Shown here: one piece after another, positions 1 through 6,528 of the stretch
How positions within the stretch are numbered: the stretch's first letter is position 1
Layout of the letters: every line of letters begins with the position of its first letter
Source of the DNA: Baffinella frigidus
Lineage: Eukaryota; Cryptophyceae; Cryptomonadales; Baffinellaceae
Direction: 5' to 3'
DNA length: 17,481 nt
Assembly (NCBI GenBank): GCA_026770585.1
Contig: MU646963.1
Location: 39,677-57,157, forward strand
The notes under the pieces: model-generated
The model's input: the letters and a program-made list of their open reading frames with translations, nothing else
Told to the model about the DNA's origin: nothing
The model's database searches: none
Program-made: the position numbers and the translations under genes

Positions 1-95
1 CCCCAAACCCCAAACCCCAAACCCCAAACCCCAAACCCCAAACCCCAGACCCCAAACCCCAAACCCCAAACCCCAAACTCTAAACCCCAAACCCT
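1..95. repeat. Telomere-like (CCCCAAA)n tract
   Basis: About thirteen almost perfect CCCCAAA heptamers run from the window edge and stop six bases before a CTCTCCAG splice-acceptor-like site that opens exon E1. The unit is a one-base variant of the CCCTAAA telomere heptamer. It probably is the 3' part of an intron that begins outside the window. Confidence 0.9.
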
Positions 96-101
96 CTCCA
101 G

Positions 102-214
102 GTCTTCATATGGCGGGGCGCGGCGCTCGTGTGGTGGGCGGCTGTCCTGGGGGTGCGCACGATCCTGTGGGCTGCCGTGTGGGCGATTGACTACGCATCG
201 GCTCGCGAGTTCTG
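102..214 (+). CDS. Exon E1: hydrophobic membrane-helix exon (partial gene)
   Basis: The block follows the acceptor CTCTCCAG (ends 101) and runs to a GTGCGT donor at 215. Its open frame starts VFIWRGAALVWWAAVLG and goes on through ILWAAVWAIDYASAREFW. It is rich in Ala, Val, Leu, Trp and reads as one or two membrane segments. The same GTGCGT donor is used at 8138 and 9451, which supports the exon end. No start codon is visible, so this is an internal exon whose upstream part lies outside the window. I recognise no family. The telomere-like tract directly upstream suggests the same intron architecture as elsewhere in the window. Reading frame and ends are inferred from splice motifs only. Confidence 0.5.
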
Positions 215-687
215 GTGCGTGTCCCCTTTCCGCCAACCCCCGACTTGTATTTGCACACGAATTTCCCGGAATTCAGCGACCCCTCGTACTAATTCGCCAG
301 AACGAAACGATTAGATTACGTGTCTTCGGGGCCGATTTGTACCAGTGGCTGCTGGAAATCAGTACCCCCTGCTTCCAACCCGCCAGCCTCGAACGGTCAA
401 CATACTTGATTTCGGACGGCGGGTGGTGGTTCAAAACAAACCTTCCCCCGCAGCACCATTGACGATGGCCGTAATTTCCATCAGAACCATGACCGACGAC
501 TCTTGCGCGACGCACAGGGGTTGCCGGGAATCGCTGACCTCCTGGCACGTCGCGGTGGTGTTTGTTTAACCTAATCAATTTATTTAACCTATTCAATTCA
601 ATTTGTTTAACCTATGCAATTCTAATTATTTAACCTATTTAATTAACCTGTTTCTGGCAATTTAGTTGACCTCGTTTTTTTCACCAG
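215..687 (+). other. Intron-like gap with an AT-rich tandem repeat (563-650)
   Basis: Between E1 and the first E2 copy there is no convincing exon. A reading frame around 290-460 (containing RLRVFGADLYQWLLEI) is open but lacks clear splice sites and I cannot support it. From 563 to 650 a degenerate 16-18 bp unit, TTTAACCTATTCAATT, occurs about five times. The stretch ends with a good polypyrimidine acceptor, TTTTTTTCACCAG, at 675-687. Confidence 0.55.
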
Positions 688-751
688 GGTTCCGGAGGCT
701 GCGGAGAAGGCGGAGATCCTCTGGAAGAGCTACGACACCCAGCGTGCCAAG
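688..751 (+). CDS. Exon E2, copy a
   Basis: A strong acceptor (T-run then CACCAG, ends 687) opens a 64-nt exon-like block closed by an AAG|GTACAA donor at 752. From 689 it reads VPEAAEKAEILWKSYDTQRAK, a charged, probably helical segment. Copies b (916-972) and c (1039-1147) follow within 400 bp, so this is the first unit of a tandem exon array. It is the best kept of the three, with both splice sites strong. Function unknown; the family is not recognised. Confidence 0.6.
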
Positions 752-840
752 GTACAATCGAGAGATAGTTTATTGATTACAAGACCAGCCTGACCACGTT
801 ATAAGACCCCATTTTGGTATTTTGGGGGGATCTGGAGTTC

Positions 841-915
841 TCTCACGCACTCTTGAGGGTGTACGGTTTAGGGGTTTAGGGCGTAGGGTTCTGGGTGAAG
901 AGTTTGGGTTGACAG
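841..915. repeat. G-strand telomere-like repeat inside an E2 intron
   Basis: Degenerate TTTAGGG-type units (GGTTTAGGGGTTTAGGGCGTAGGGTTCTGGG-like, shown here in part) fill the intron between E2 copies a and b and end at the acceptor TTGACAG. This is the opposite strand orientation to most tracts in the window. A similar stretch at 981-1030 fills the next intron. Confidence 0.7.
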
Positions 916-972
916 GGGGTGGAGGAGAGAGCGGAGCGCCTCTGGAACAGCTACGATACCCAACACGCCAAG
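916..972 (+). CDS. Exon E2, copy b
   Basis: After the acceptor GACAG (ends 915) the frame from 919 reads VEERAERLWNSYDTQHAK and ends in AAG|GTTTGC. It aligns with copy a over its whole length (LW-K/N-SYDTQ-R/H-AK) but is three codons shorter near its start. The flanking introns carry TTTAGGG-like repeats. Together with copies a and c it shows tandem duplication of an exon with its intron. Whether transcripts use one copy, all, or alternate copies cannot be seen. Confidence 0.6.
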
Positions 973-1038
973 GTTTGCTTGAGGGGTTGGGGTTTTCGGG
1001 TTTAGGATTTAGGTAGGGTTCAGGGTTTTGGTCGACAG

Positions 1039-1147
1039 AGGGTGTCGGGGAGAGAGCGGAGCGCCGGAGATTGAGGTTTGAATATCGAATGTTAGCTCCT
1101 CCAGAGAATCTCCGGAGCGAGAGGAGCTACGACACCCCGCGTGCCCA
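1039..1147 (+). pseudogene. Exon E2, copy c, interrupted
   Basis: After a GTCGACAG acceptor the block starts with the copy-b sequence (GGAGAGAGCGGAGCGCC) and ends with a recognisable SYDTPRAQ end, but about 50 bp of unrelated sequence (near 1067-1115) sits between the halves. The donor is GC-type at best (CAG|GCGCTC) instead of GT. The unit therefore looks dead or divergent. Downstream 1148-1447 shows nothing I can name. Confidence 0.55.
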
Positions 1148-1734
1148 GGCGCTCTTGCTTGGGTACAGGGGTGACTTACGAATGAGGCCATGCACCTCCC
1201 TAGGGTCCTGCGGTAGGGCTAGTCCCAGGAGCATATGACCATCCTGGGGACTGTGCGTGTATTCGGGAGTAACCCCTTTACCTTTGGAGAGTCTTCCTCC
1301 TCCTGGCCGATTCGATGCGCGATTGACTGTCTGGCGCCCAGAACTTGTAGGTGACTTCCAGGAGGCTTAGGGGGCTGTTGTGGAGTGCGTTTCTGGAGGT
1401 CGCTCCCGGAGTTGTGTGGAAAGTGCCCGGTGACTCTTGCAATGCAGGAAGCGGAGTTGGTCGCTTTCACTCTCAATGTCTCCTCTCACGTGCACTGTCT
1501 TCCCGCGTACGGCAGGCTGTAGCGAAGAGGCGACGGCGAAACCATCTCCCACGAAACAGGCACTGAATGATCCGTATCGCAGGCTGTAGCAAAGTGGGCG
1601 TGGGCAGAGAGGACGTTACTGAACTGGTCACGGCAAAACCATCTCAACCGAAACGAACACTGAACCATTCACACCGCTGGCCGTGGTGAAGTGGGCGTGG
1701 GCAGAGGCGATCAGAGGGGTGGTGCCGCTCGTGT

Positions 1735-1803
1735 TCCTCCTCTTCTTCTTCTTCGTCTTCTTCTTCTTCTTCTTCTTCTTTTTCTTCTTCTTCTTCTTCT
1801 TTA
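1735..1803. repeat. (TTC)n microsatellite
   Basis: About twenty TTC triplets with few interruptions, between two copies of exon E4. Its reverse strand reads as a poly-Lys or poly-Glu frame, which is an artefact of the repeat. Confidence 0.95.
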
Positions 1804-1915
1804 TTACTCTCAAGCCTGAACCATCCGTGCGGCAGGTGGTGTTGAAATGGGCGTGGGCAGAGGCGATCAGCGCGGCCGTCACACTCGCCACGTGGCTTCG
1901 AGTTGCTGCTCGTCC

Positions 1916-2050
1916 CTAAGCAAGAAATGGTATATATAAAGGGCAACATATATACACTAAGCAAGAAAGGGTACATACGTCCCAAATGCAATAAAGGGTA
2001 CACATAAAGGGTATACGACATACGCTAAGCAAGAAAGGGGATATATGTCC
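1916..2050. repeat. Degenerate repeat with CTAAGCAAGAAA units
   Basis: CTAAGCAAGAAA occurs three times (about 1916, 1961, 2022), each followed by purine-rich AAAGGGTA and TATATA pieces. It fills the intron between the E4 copies at 1836 and 2081. No gene is visible in it. Confidence 0.7.
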
Positions 2051-2166
2051 CACGCGAACACTGAAACATTCGTACGGCAGGCTGTAGCGAAGTGGGCGTG
2101 GGCAGAGTTGGTAGCCTTCACTCTCGATGTCCCCTCCCACGTTCACTCTCTCCCCGCGTGCGGCAG

Positions 2167-2274
2167 GCGGTGGTGAAGTGGGCGTGGGCAGAGGCGATCA
2201 GCGCGGCCGTGACGCTCGCCACGTGGTTATCGAGAAGCCTCTCGCCCGAGCTCCGCGACAAGGCCCGCGCGGCG
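2167..2274 (+). CDS. Exon E4+E5, best copy
   Basis: Following a CTCTCTCCCC stretch and the acceptor CGGCAG, the frame reads AVVKWAWAEAISAAVTLATW, then LSRSLSPELRDKARAA, and ends at a consensus donor GTGAGA (2275). The first half looks like an amphipathic or membrane helix; the second is a charged helix. It is the only place where E4 and E5 are fused in one frame, so it may show the ancestral exon or a fusion made by duplication. I know no family with this sequence. Five partial E4 copies precede it and about five E5 copies follow. Confidence 0.6.
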
Positions 2275-2318
2275 GTGAGAGTCCCTCCACGATGCCACGC
2301 GTTCGAACATCAGTAGGG

Positions 2319-2362
2319 TCGTGGGTCTTTCGCCCGAGCTCCGCGACAGGGCCCGCGCGGCG
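2319..2362 (+). CDS. Exon E5, copy 2
   Basis: The block reads VGLSPELRDRARAA after a CAGTAG acceptor region and ends at a GTGAGA donor. It differs from the E5 half of the 2167-2274 exon by one Lys-to-Arg change. It is a short charged helix segment. The neighbouring copy at 2439-2482 has the same boundaries. Confidence 0.5.
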
Positions 2363-2438
2363 GTGAGAGCTCCAGCCGATTCACTTGCAACTGTTTCTAC
2401 GTTGAATTTCAACCGGGCACGCTTGATGCCGGAAGCAG

Positions 2439-2482
2439 TCGTGGGTCTCTCTCCCGATCTGTGCGATAGGGCCCGCACGGCG
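2439..2482 (+). CDS. Exon E5, copy 3
   Basis: After GGAAGCAG the frame reads VGLSPDLCDRARTA and ends at GTGAGA. The changes against copy 2 (Glu to Asp, Arg to Cys, Ala to Thr) are conservative enough to leave the frame open. The intron that follows is module I again. Confidence 0.5.
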
Positions 2483-2676
2483 GTGAGAGTCCCTCCACGA
2501 TGCCACGCGTTCGAACATCAGTAGGGTACGGTCGCGAAAACAAGGTACGGTAGTTAGTACACGGTTTTACACCACCGTAGACCCCAGGGGCCCGCGGCGG
2601 TGAGAGCTCCAGCCGGTTTACTTGAAACTGTTTCTACGTTGAAGTTCAACCGGGCACGCTTGGTGCCGGGAAGCAG

Positions 2677-2697
2677 TCGTGGGTCTCTCGCCCGAGC

Positions 2698-2750
<53 letters not shown>

Positions 2751-2874
2751 CGCATGCTCTATCTCTCTATCTCTCTCTCTCTCTCTCTCTTCCTCTCTCT
2801 CTTCCTCTCGCACGCGCGCTCTCTCTCGCGCGCTCTCTCTCTAACACACACGCCGCGCGGGCCCGCGCGGTGGT
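2677..2874 (+). pseudogene. Exon E5, copy 4, split by a (CT)n expansion
   Basis: The copy starts normally after AAGCAG with VGLSPEL. It then turns into (CT)n and CT-rich sequence (2699-2843) and resumes at about 2854 with GGGCCCGCGCGGTG and a GTGAGA donor. The microsatellite lies where the paralogs have only CCGCGACA, so it arose inside an exon copy. Confidence 0.65.
2699..2843. repeat. (CT)n microsatellite
   Basis: Two long CT runs (2699-2745 and about 2760-2830) with TCTA, TTCC and CGCGCG interruptions. They sit inside exon copy E5-4. Ser-Leu-rich and Arg-Glu-rich frames over it are artefacts. Confidence 0.95.
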
Positions 2875-3475
2875 GAGAGCCTTTCCCCGATGCCCCCCGT
2901 TGTGAAACAAAGGTAGTTGGTATACGGTGTTGGACTGCCGTATGATCCATCTGATTCACTTGGGACTGTTTCTACGAAGCCGAGAGTCCCTCCTCGATGC
3001 CCCGCGTTCCAACATCGATAGTAACGTTGCGAGAAAGAACAGTTGGCATACGGTGCTGGGTTGCCGTAGCCTCGAGACGTAGTCGGTACGAGCCCTGCGG
3101 GGAGAGCCCCTGCCGGTTCACTCGCAACAGTTTCTACGTTGAGGCTCAGCCGGGCACGAGTAGTTCCGGGAACGCCCCTGATTCGACAGCAGTCGTGGGA
3201 CTCTCGTCCGGCGTCGCGATCTTCCCTGCGGCTCCGGGGTACCACCAACCACCGGAAATGAACCAGATCGGGTTCAACCAGATCGGGGATTTTCACCGAA
3301 CGATCAACTCTCAGGGTGTACCGTCTGTGAAATTTACTACTGGTGGCCAGATCGAGCTGGTAACGTTCGGGTGCCTGGTGGTAGGGCATCGTTTCCCGGG
3401 CCGCTGGAGGACAGCTCTGCGCTTTCTACTGAATGCCTTACACCTCCCCCACCTTATCCTCTCTCTCTCGCTCTC

Positions 3476-3683
3476 ACCCTAAACCTTGATCCCTGAACCC
3501 TGAACCCTAAACCCTAAACCCTAAACCCTAATCCTCAAACCCTAAACCCTGCACCATCAACCCGAAACCCTGAACCCGAACCCCGAAAAGCGAAACCCGA
3601 AACCCCAAACCCTAAACCCCAAACCCCAAACCCCAAACCCCAAACCCCAAACCCCAAACCCCAAACCCCAAACCCTCAAGCAG
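3476..3683. repeat. Telomere-like tract, CCCTAAA changing to CCCCAAA
   Basis: The 5' half is made of CCCTGAA and CCCTAAA units, the middle is degenerate, and the last 75 bp are near-perfect CCCCAAA. It stops at CCCTCAAGCAG, the acceptor of exon E7 copy a. The region before it (3226-3475) holds a direct repeat of AACCAGATCGGG near 3262 and 3279 but no exon I can support. Confidence 0.9.
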
Positions 3684-3760
3684 GCAACAGCGGCCTCGCA
3701 GCTCTCGGGGGAGGCGTTGGGCTCTGCGCTTTCCTCTGAATGCTTTACACACACACTGTC
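3684..3760 (+). pseudogene. Exon E7, copy a
   Basis: Directly after the telomere-like tract and the acceptor CAAGCAG, the frame reads ATAASQLSGEALGS. The first ten residues match copy b (ATAASQLAGEA), then the sequence leaves the exon and continues into CTCTGCGCTTTCCTCTGAATGC, an intron piece also found near 3416 and 3919. The 3' half of the exon and its donor are missing, so this looks like a truncated copy. Confidence 0.5.
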
Positions 3761-3797
3761 TGAATGCTTCACACACAGACTGTGTGAAAAGCATTCA
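3761..3797. repeat. Imperfect hairpin
   Basis: TGAATGCTTCACACA pairs with TGTGTGAAAAGCATTCA across a short loop, with a two-base bulge. It is built from the GAATGCTTTACAC module that recurs near exon E7. Confidence 0.6.
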
Positions 3798-3821
3798 GTG
3801 GAAAGCACACCCTACACATTA

Positions 3822-3897
3822 ATCTATAAACTATAAACTATAAACCCCAATTCTCAAACTCTACACCCGACACCTTCAACCCCAAACCCTCGAGCAG
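3822..3897. repeat. Degenerate telomere-like tract
   Basis: CTATAAA, CCCCAAT, CTCTACACC, CCCCAAA and CCCTCGA units, ending in GAGCAG. The end resembles the end of the tract at 3683 (CCCTCAAGCAG), so the tract-acceptor junction itself seems duplicated. Confidence 0.7.
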
Positions 3898-3951
3898 GCG
3901 CCCCACACCCCGGACTTGCTCAGTGCCTTCCACTGAATGCGTTGCACGCAG

Positions 3952-4039
3952 GCGACGGCGGCGTCCCAGCTCGCAGGGGAGGCGGGGAGGACGTTCGAAT
4001 CTGTCTACTCCGCGAGCCCCGAAACCGACGCCTCGCGAG
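3952..4039 (+). CDS. Exon E7, copy b (most complete)
   Basis: After the acceptor GCACGCAG the frame reads ATAASQLAGEAGRTFESV then YSASPETDASR, and ends at GAG|GTCCAC. Four other partial copies share the end YSASPDTD or SPDTDVPR: 3684, 4270-4300, 4428-4510 and 4986-5028. The composition (Ala, Ser, Thr, Glu) suggests a soluble or linker segment. Family not recognised. Donors differ between copies (GTCCAC, GTCAGG, GTAATG), but the phase is kept, one base after the Arg codon, which supports a real exon origin. Confidence 0.55.
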
Positions 4040-4269
4040 GTCCACCAGCCCTCCGAAGCGGACCAACTACGCGGGAGAGCTACATGTCATTTTACGCCCC
4101 GCGTCTATCTATTATTTTCCCTTGAAATCGGCAAACGTTGCCGGAAATGCCCACAAATAATTGACTTGGACGGAAAAGTAACCGCAGGATATGTTTGAAA
4201 TGGCTCCAAGAACCCACCTACCCCTCCCCCGTAGAAATCGATCATGTAACTTGAGCCCTTTCATTCCAG

Positions 4270-4300
4270 CGGCCGAGCCCCGACACCGACGTCCCGCGCG
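4270..4300 (+). pseudogene. Exon E7, copy d (3' part)
   Basis: After TTCCAG the block reads (A)EPRHRRPAR in one frame but SPDTDVPR in the frame shared with the other copies, and ends at GTCAGG. The following about 45 bp of intron (GGCCTGTGCACGGCCTCGC) recur after copy e, so the unit duplicated with its intron. Confidence 0.45.
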
Positions 4301-4427
4301 GTCAGGCCTGTGCACGGCCTCGCTCTGAATTAGTCGCGTGGACTGTTCCTGCCCGCCTTTTTTGGAATTTCGCAAAGACTTTCCACGGCAGTGTTTTTAC
4401 AATTTTTTTTTTAGCATAATGGTTGTG

Positions 4428-4510
4428 CCGGGCTCGCCTCTGCGGGGGAGGGGGGGGGGGGGCGTTTGCATCAGTCTACTCTGCGAGCCCCGATACCGAC
4501 GCCTCGCGCG
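4428..4510 (+). pseudogene. Exon E7, copy c, with poly-G expansion
   Basis: The copy aligns with 3952-4039 at GGCTCGCCTCTGCGGGGGAG, then has a run of about 19 G (4444-4462), then a good end, ASVYSASPDTDASR, with donor GTAATG. The G run replaces the codons GEAGRTF of copy b. The frame stays open only by chance of run length. A transposon sits three bases beyond the donor GT. Confidence 0.5.
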
Positions 4511-4515
4511 GTAAT

Positions 4516-4749
4516 GTACTTTTCGGGTCAGCGCGGATTTTGGATCGGGGTCGGGGAGTCCGGAAAAATCGAAAAAATCGAAAAGGGGCTCTAGTATTTG
4601 TGACATATTATGGGTGGGGGGTGCATCTTGTCATCATATCAATGCATAAGATAGCATAAAACGTTAGATGGACGCACCAATTATCGAGATTTTCGTTTCC
4701 CGACACCCCGACCCGACCTCGAGAAAATCCGCGCTGACCCAAAAAGTAC
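4516..4749. mobile_element. Inverted-repeat element, 234 bp (GTACTTTT termini)
   Basis: The ends are GTACTTTTCGGGTCAGCGCG and the inverse of GTACTTTTTGGGTCAGCGCG, and the match extends about 45 bp with some mismatches. A 3-bp duplication, AAT, flanks it (4513-4515 and 4750-4752). There is no coding capacity. It is a MITE-like non-autonomous DNA transposon; the superfamily is not assigned. It inserted into the intron of E7 copy c just after the donor. Confidence 0.8.
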
Positions 4750-4809
4750 AATAATGTCTTAGAGCAGCCTTCCTCTGCCTGTGACGCGACCCCGGAGTTC
4801 ATCCCCCCA

Positions 4810-4930
4810 GGCATTTAGAGTGAATGCTCGAAATGCATACTTTTGGCGTCAGAAGTTGCCTGAAGGGGCCAAATTGGATGAGATTCGGACGCCTGAAGAG
4901 GTTCCACTGGAGGCTGACCCTGTTTTTTTC
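4810..4930 (+). other. Isolated coding-looking stretch
   Basis: After CCCCCCAG (ends about 4810) a frame reads AFRVNARNAYFWRQKLPEG, then KLDEIRTPEEVPLEADP, and then enters poly-T sequence. Base use is more AT-rich than in the other exon blocks and no second copy exists in the window. There is no clear donor. It could be a fragment of another gene or chance; I do not recognise it. Confidence 0.25.
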
Positions 4931-4985
4931 TTAAATGTTATTTTTTTACGAATACGGTTCCTCCGTCCTCACTGATTACTTACAG

Positions 4986-5028
4986 AAGAAATGTATCGGT
5001 CCAAGCTACAGCCCCGACGTCCCGCGTG
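4986..5028 (+). CDS. Exon E7, copy e
   Basis: After the acceptor CTTACAG the frame reads KKCIGPSYSPDVPR and ends at GTCAGG with the same phase as the other E7 copies. The 5' half differs from copy b, and ASPDT is shortened to SPD. The intron after it repeats that of copy d. Confidence 0.4.
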
Positions 5029-5126
5029 GTCAGGCCTGTGAACAGCCTCGCTTTGCCTGTGACGCGTGAACTTTTCCTGCCTGTTCCGGAAATTACGCTT
5101 TGATTTTGATTAAAATTTCGCTTTCA

Positions 5127-5356
5127 TTTTTAATTGAAATGTTGGCGCCTTCCCAGACTAACAGGGGCGGGGGTGGGGTTTGGGAAAGCGGGAACCTCCT
5201 CATAATTTTCGATCAAATACGTGACAGTACATTCAATGCGTGATTTGGCGCCTTTCCCGATCTACAGAAGTTTTTCTTGGTGGACGAGCGCGGGGCATTT
5301 CGCGTTGATTTTTAGTGAAATGTTCGCGCCTTCCCGGACCTCCAGGAGTGGGGGCG
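5127..5356. repeat. Three degenerate copies of a TTGGCGCCTTCCC module
   Basis: ATTTCGCTTTCATTTTTAAT plus GAAATGTTGGCGCCTTCCC (5127) recurs as ATTTCGCGTTGATTTTTAGT plus GAAATGTTCGCGCCTTCCC (5298), and a shorter copy with ATGCGTGATTTGGCGCCTTTCCC lies near 5237. This is intron sequence multiplied without an exon that I can see. Confidence 0.65.
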
Positions 5357-5564
5357 AACCCTAAACCCTAAACCCTAAACTCTAAACCTAAACCACCAAA
5401 CCCTAAACCCTAAACCCTAACCGCCAAACCCTAAACCCTGAACCCTGAACCCTAAACCCTACACCCTACACCCTACACCCCAAACCCCAAATCCCAAATC
5501 CCAAATCCCAAACCCCAAACCCCAAACCCCAAACCCCAAACACCAAACCCCAAACCCCACTTAG
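5357..5564. repeat. Telomere-like tract, CCCTAAA to CCCTACA to CCCCAAA
   Basis: The tract starts with CCCTAAA, passes through CCCTGAA and three CCCTACA units, then CCCAAAT, and ends with CCCCAAA before the acceptor CCCCACTTAG. The order of variants is the same as in the tract at 3476-3683. Confidence 0.9.
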
Positions 5565-5768
5565 GGTTGGCGGACGCGCGCGTGACGGCGGGGGCAAGCC
5601 CACGGTGCACGCATACATGCCCTCACGTTCAACGCATAACGTTTGGACCTGCAGGGGTGGGGTCGGCGCTCGACGGCGCACAGGGCGACGCGCCTGTGGG
5701 GAAGAGAAAGAAGAGCACTGCGGGTGCGCCGCCGGAAGGCTCGACTAAACCCTCAACTCCAAACACCA
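5565..5768 (+). CDS. Exon E8, copy A (two blocks)
   Basis: The first block (5565-5604), after CACTTAG, reads LADARVTAGASPR and ends at a GTGCAC donor. The second starts after CCTGCAG at 5655 and reads VGSALDGAQGDAPVGKRKKS then TAGAPPEGSTKP before passing into a CCCTCAACTCCAAACACCAG end. Both blocks are in one reading frame. They align piecewise with copy B at 5770-5903. Rich in Gly, Ala, Pro, Lys: probably a disordered segment. Whether the 50 bp between the blocks is an intron is uncertain. Confidence 0.45.
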
Positions 5769-5769
5769 G

Positions 5770-5903
5770 GGCTGGCGGACGCGCGCGGGGCAGCGCCCGA
5801 CGTGCAGGGCGTCGCGGGTGTGGGGAAGGGCAAGACGAGCGCTGCTCCCAGCAATGCGGGCGCGCAGCCGTCAGGCTCGAGGACACTGCGGAGGATCGGC
5901 CAG
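5770..5903 (+). CDS. Exon E8, copy B (complete)
   Basis: After the acceptor AAACACCAG the frame from 5772 reads LADARGAAPDVQGVAGVGKG, then KTSAAPSNAGAQPSGSRTLR and RIGQ, and ends at CAG|GTGCGC. It holds 44 codons. The body is low-complexity Gly-Ala-Ser-Pro; the RTLRRIGQ end is basic. The end alone recurs at 6257-6287, 6529-6688 (split by a transposon) and 6867-6895, each followed by a GTGCRC donor. Family unknown. Confidence 0.55.
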
Positions 5904-6084
5904 GTGCGCCTCGCCTTTCCGCAGCACCCACTTAGCAGCCACTGGGGGCTTCACGGATACAGTCCATCTAAACGATTTGTACTGGAATCTGATCCACCTG
6001 GCCAGGTGCGGCGCGGTTTCCCGTAGCACCGTTTTTTCCCTACCGTAGCATCCGCTGAGTTTCATCCCGTAGCATCCTACTGCC
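5904..6084 (+). repeat. Intron module with CCGTAGCA boxes
   Basis: The sequence after each RRIGQ exon end has the form GTGCRCCTCGCGTTCCGCAGCA, then repeated CCGTAGCAYCC boxes. Copies follow 5903, 6005, 6440, 6688 and 6895. An exon-like piece at about 5973-6005 ends LESDPPGQ with a GTGCGG donor and resembles 6345-6404. Confidence 0.55.
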
Positions 6085-6088
6085 GGAT

Positions 6089-6228
6089 TTATCCGGGGAA
6101 ACCTATTTTTCTTTCATTTCATTCCAATAAAAATTACTACACGAATGATTTAATATTACTAGTAAGAACGAATTGTGTAGTACTTTTCATTGCCATCAAA
6201 TGAAAGAAAAATAGGTTTCCCCGGATAA
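6089..6228. mobile_element. MITE family A, copy 1 (140 bp)
   Basis: Terminal inverted repeats start TTATCCGGGGAAACCTATTT and the reverse complement matches at the right end for about 35 bp. A 4-bp duplication, GGAT, flanks it (6085-6088, 6229-6232). There is no reading frame. A second copy lies at 12295-12406. Non-autonomous cut-and-paste element; the 4-bp duplication does not fit the best known superfamilies, so I leave it unassigned. Confidence 0.88.
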
Positions 6229-6256
6229 GGATGTGGAGCGGGCCAGCCGCCAGCAG

Positions 6257-6287
6257 GCTGCCGACGATGCTGCGGAGGATTGGCCAG
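6257..6287 (+). CDS. Exon E8 end, copy C
   Basis: After CAGCAG the short block ends with MLRRIGQ and a GTGCAC donor. Upstream bases differ from copy B (GCTGCCGACGATG against GCTCGAGGACA). It is a 3' fragment of E8, next to the MITE at 6089-6228. Confidence 0.45.
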
Positions 6288-6528
6288 GTGCACTGCTCGA
6301 CAGAAGATTTTGTTTTGGTCAGCGGTGACTCCTATTCCACCGCACGTGAAGTGTATTGGACCCCCCTGGGGGGTCCGAGATTCTTAAGTGGCCAGGTTGA
6401 AGGGGGGTTGACTTTAGCAAGAATCCTGGCTCGCAGTGCAGGTGCGTCTCGACTTTCGGGAGCATTGTGCAGTAGTTCATACCGTAGCACCCTCCCGGGA
6501 AAAGATGCAGTGTTTCTTGCCGTAGCAT

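Larger units (their letters stand above)
1448..2274 (+). repeat. Tandem array of exons E3 and E4 (six E4 copies)
   Basis: The exon core with AVVKWAWAEAISAAVTLATW occurs at 1516, 1583, 1680, 1836, 2081 and 2167. Copies at 1516 and 1583 keep only the start; the one at 1680 diverges after KWAWAEAI. The blocks at 1448-1510 and 2099-2160 share a second exon type, E3, reading ELVAFTL(N/D)V(S/P)SHVH. Most E4 copies are preceded by the same intron end, a GAACACTGAACCATTC-like piece then CGGCAG. So exon and intron multiplied together. Copy e (2081) is a chimera joining E4 to E3. Confidence 0.75.
2275..3225 (+). repeat. Higher-order array of exon E5 and two intron modules
   Basis: After each E5 end (GCCCGCGCGGCG then GTGAGA) comes either module I (GTCCCTCCACGATGCC, then CGCGTTCGAACATCAGTAG) or module II (GCTCCAGCCGRTTCACTTG, then TTTCTACGTTGAA and CCGGGCACGCTTG). 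Module I is seen near 2281, 2489, 2881 and 2990; module II near 2369, 2606, 2950 and 3106. A third module with GGTACGGTAGTTAG-like sequence recurs at about 2525, 2910 and 3030. The last clear E5 start, VGLSS, is at 3193. Confidence 0.75.

Noticed and set aside
1-95. True chromosome end at the left edge
   Set aside because: C-strand orientation would fit a left telomere, but the unit is CCCCAAA throughout and it runs into an acceptor like the internal tracts, so an intron tail is the simpler reading. A left telomere is not strictly excluded.
1628-2021. Minus-strand frames with poly-Lys or poly-Glu
   Set aside because: They arise from the (TTC)n microsatellite plus reverse readings of E4 copies.
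2841-3389. 182-codon minus-strand frame
   Set aside because: It is the longest frame in the window but lies antisense to the E5 array, repeats itself because the array repeats, and has no family signature or start context.
3557-3808. Minus-strand frames with GFGVWGLGFGV repeats (also 5466-5681)
   Set aside because: They are translations of CCCCAAA tracts on the reverse strand and carry no evidence of a gene.
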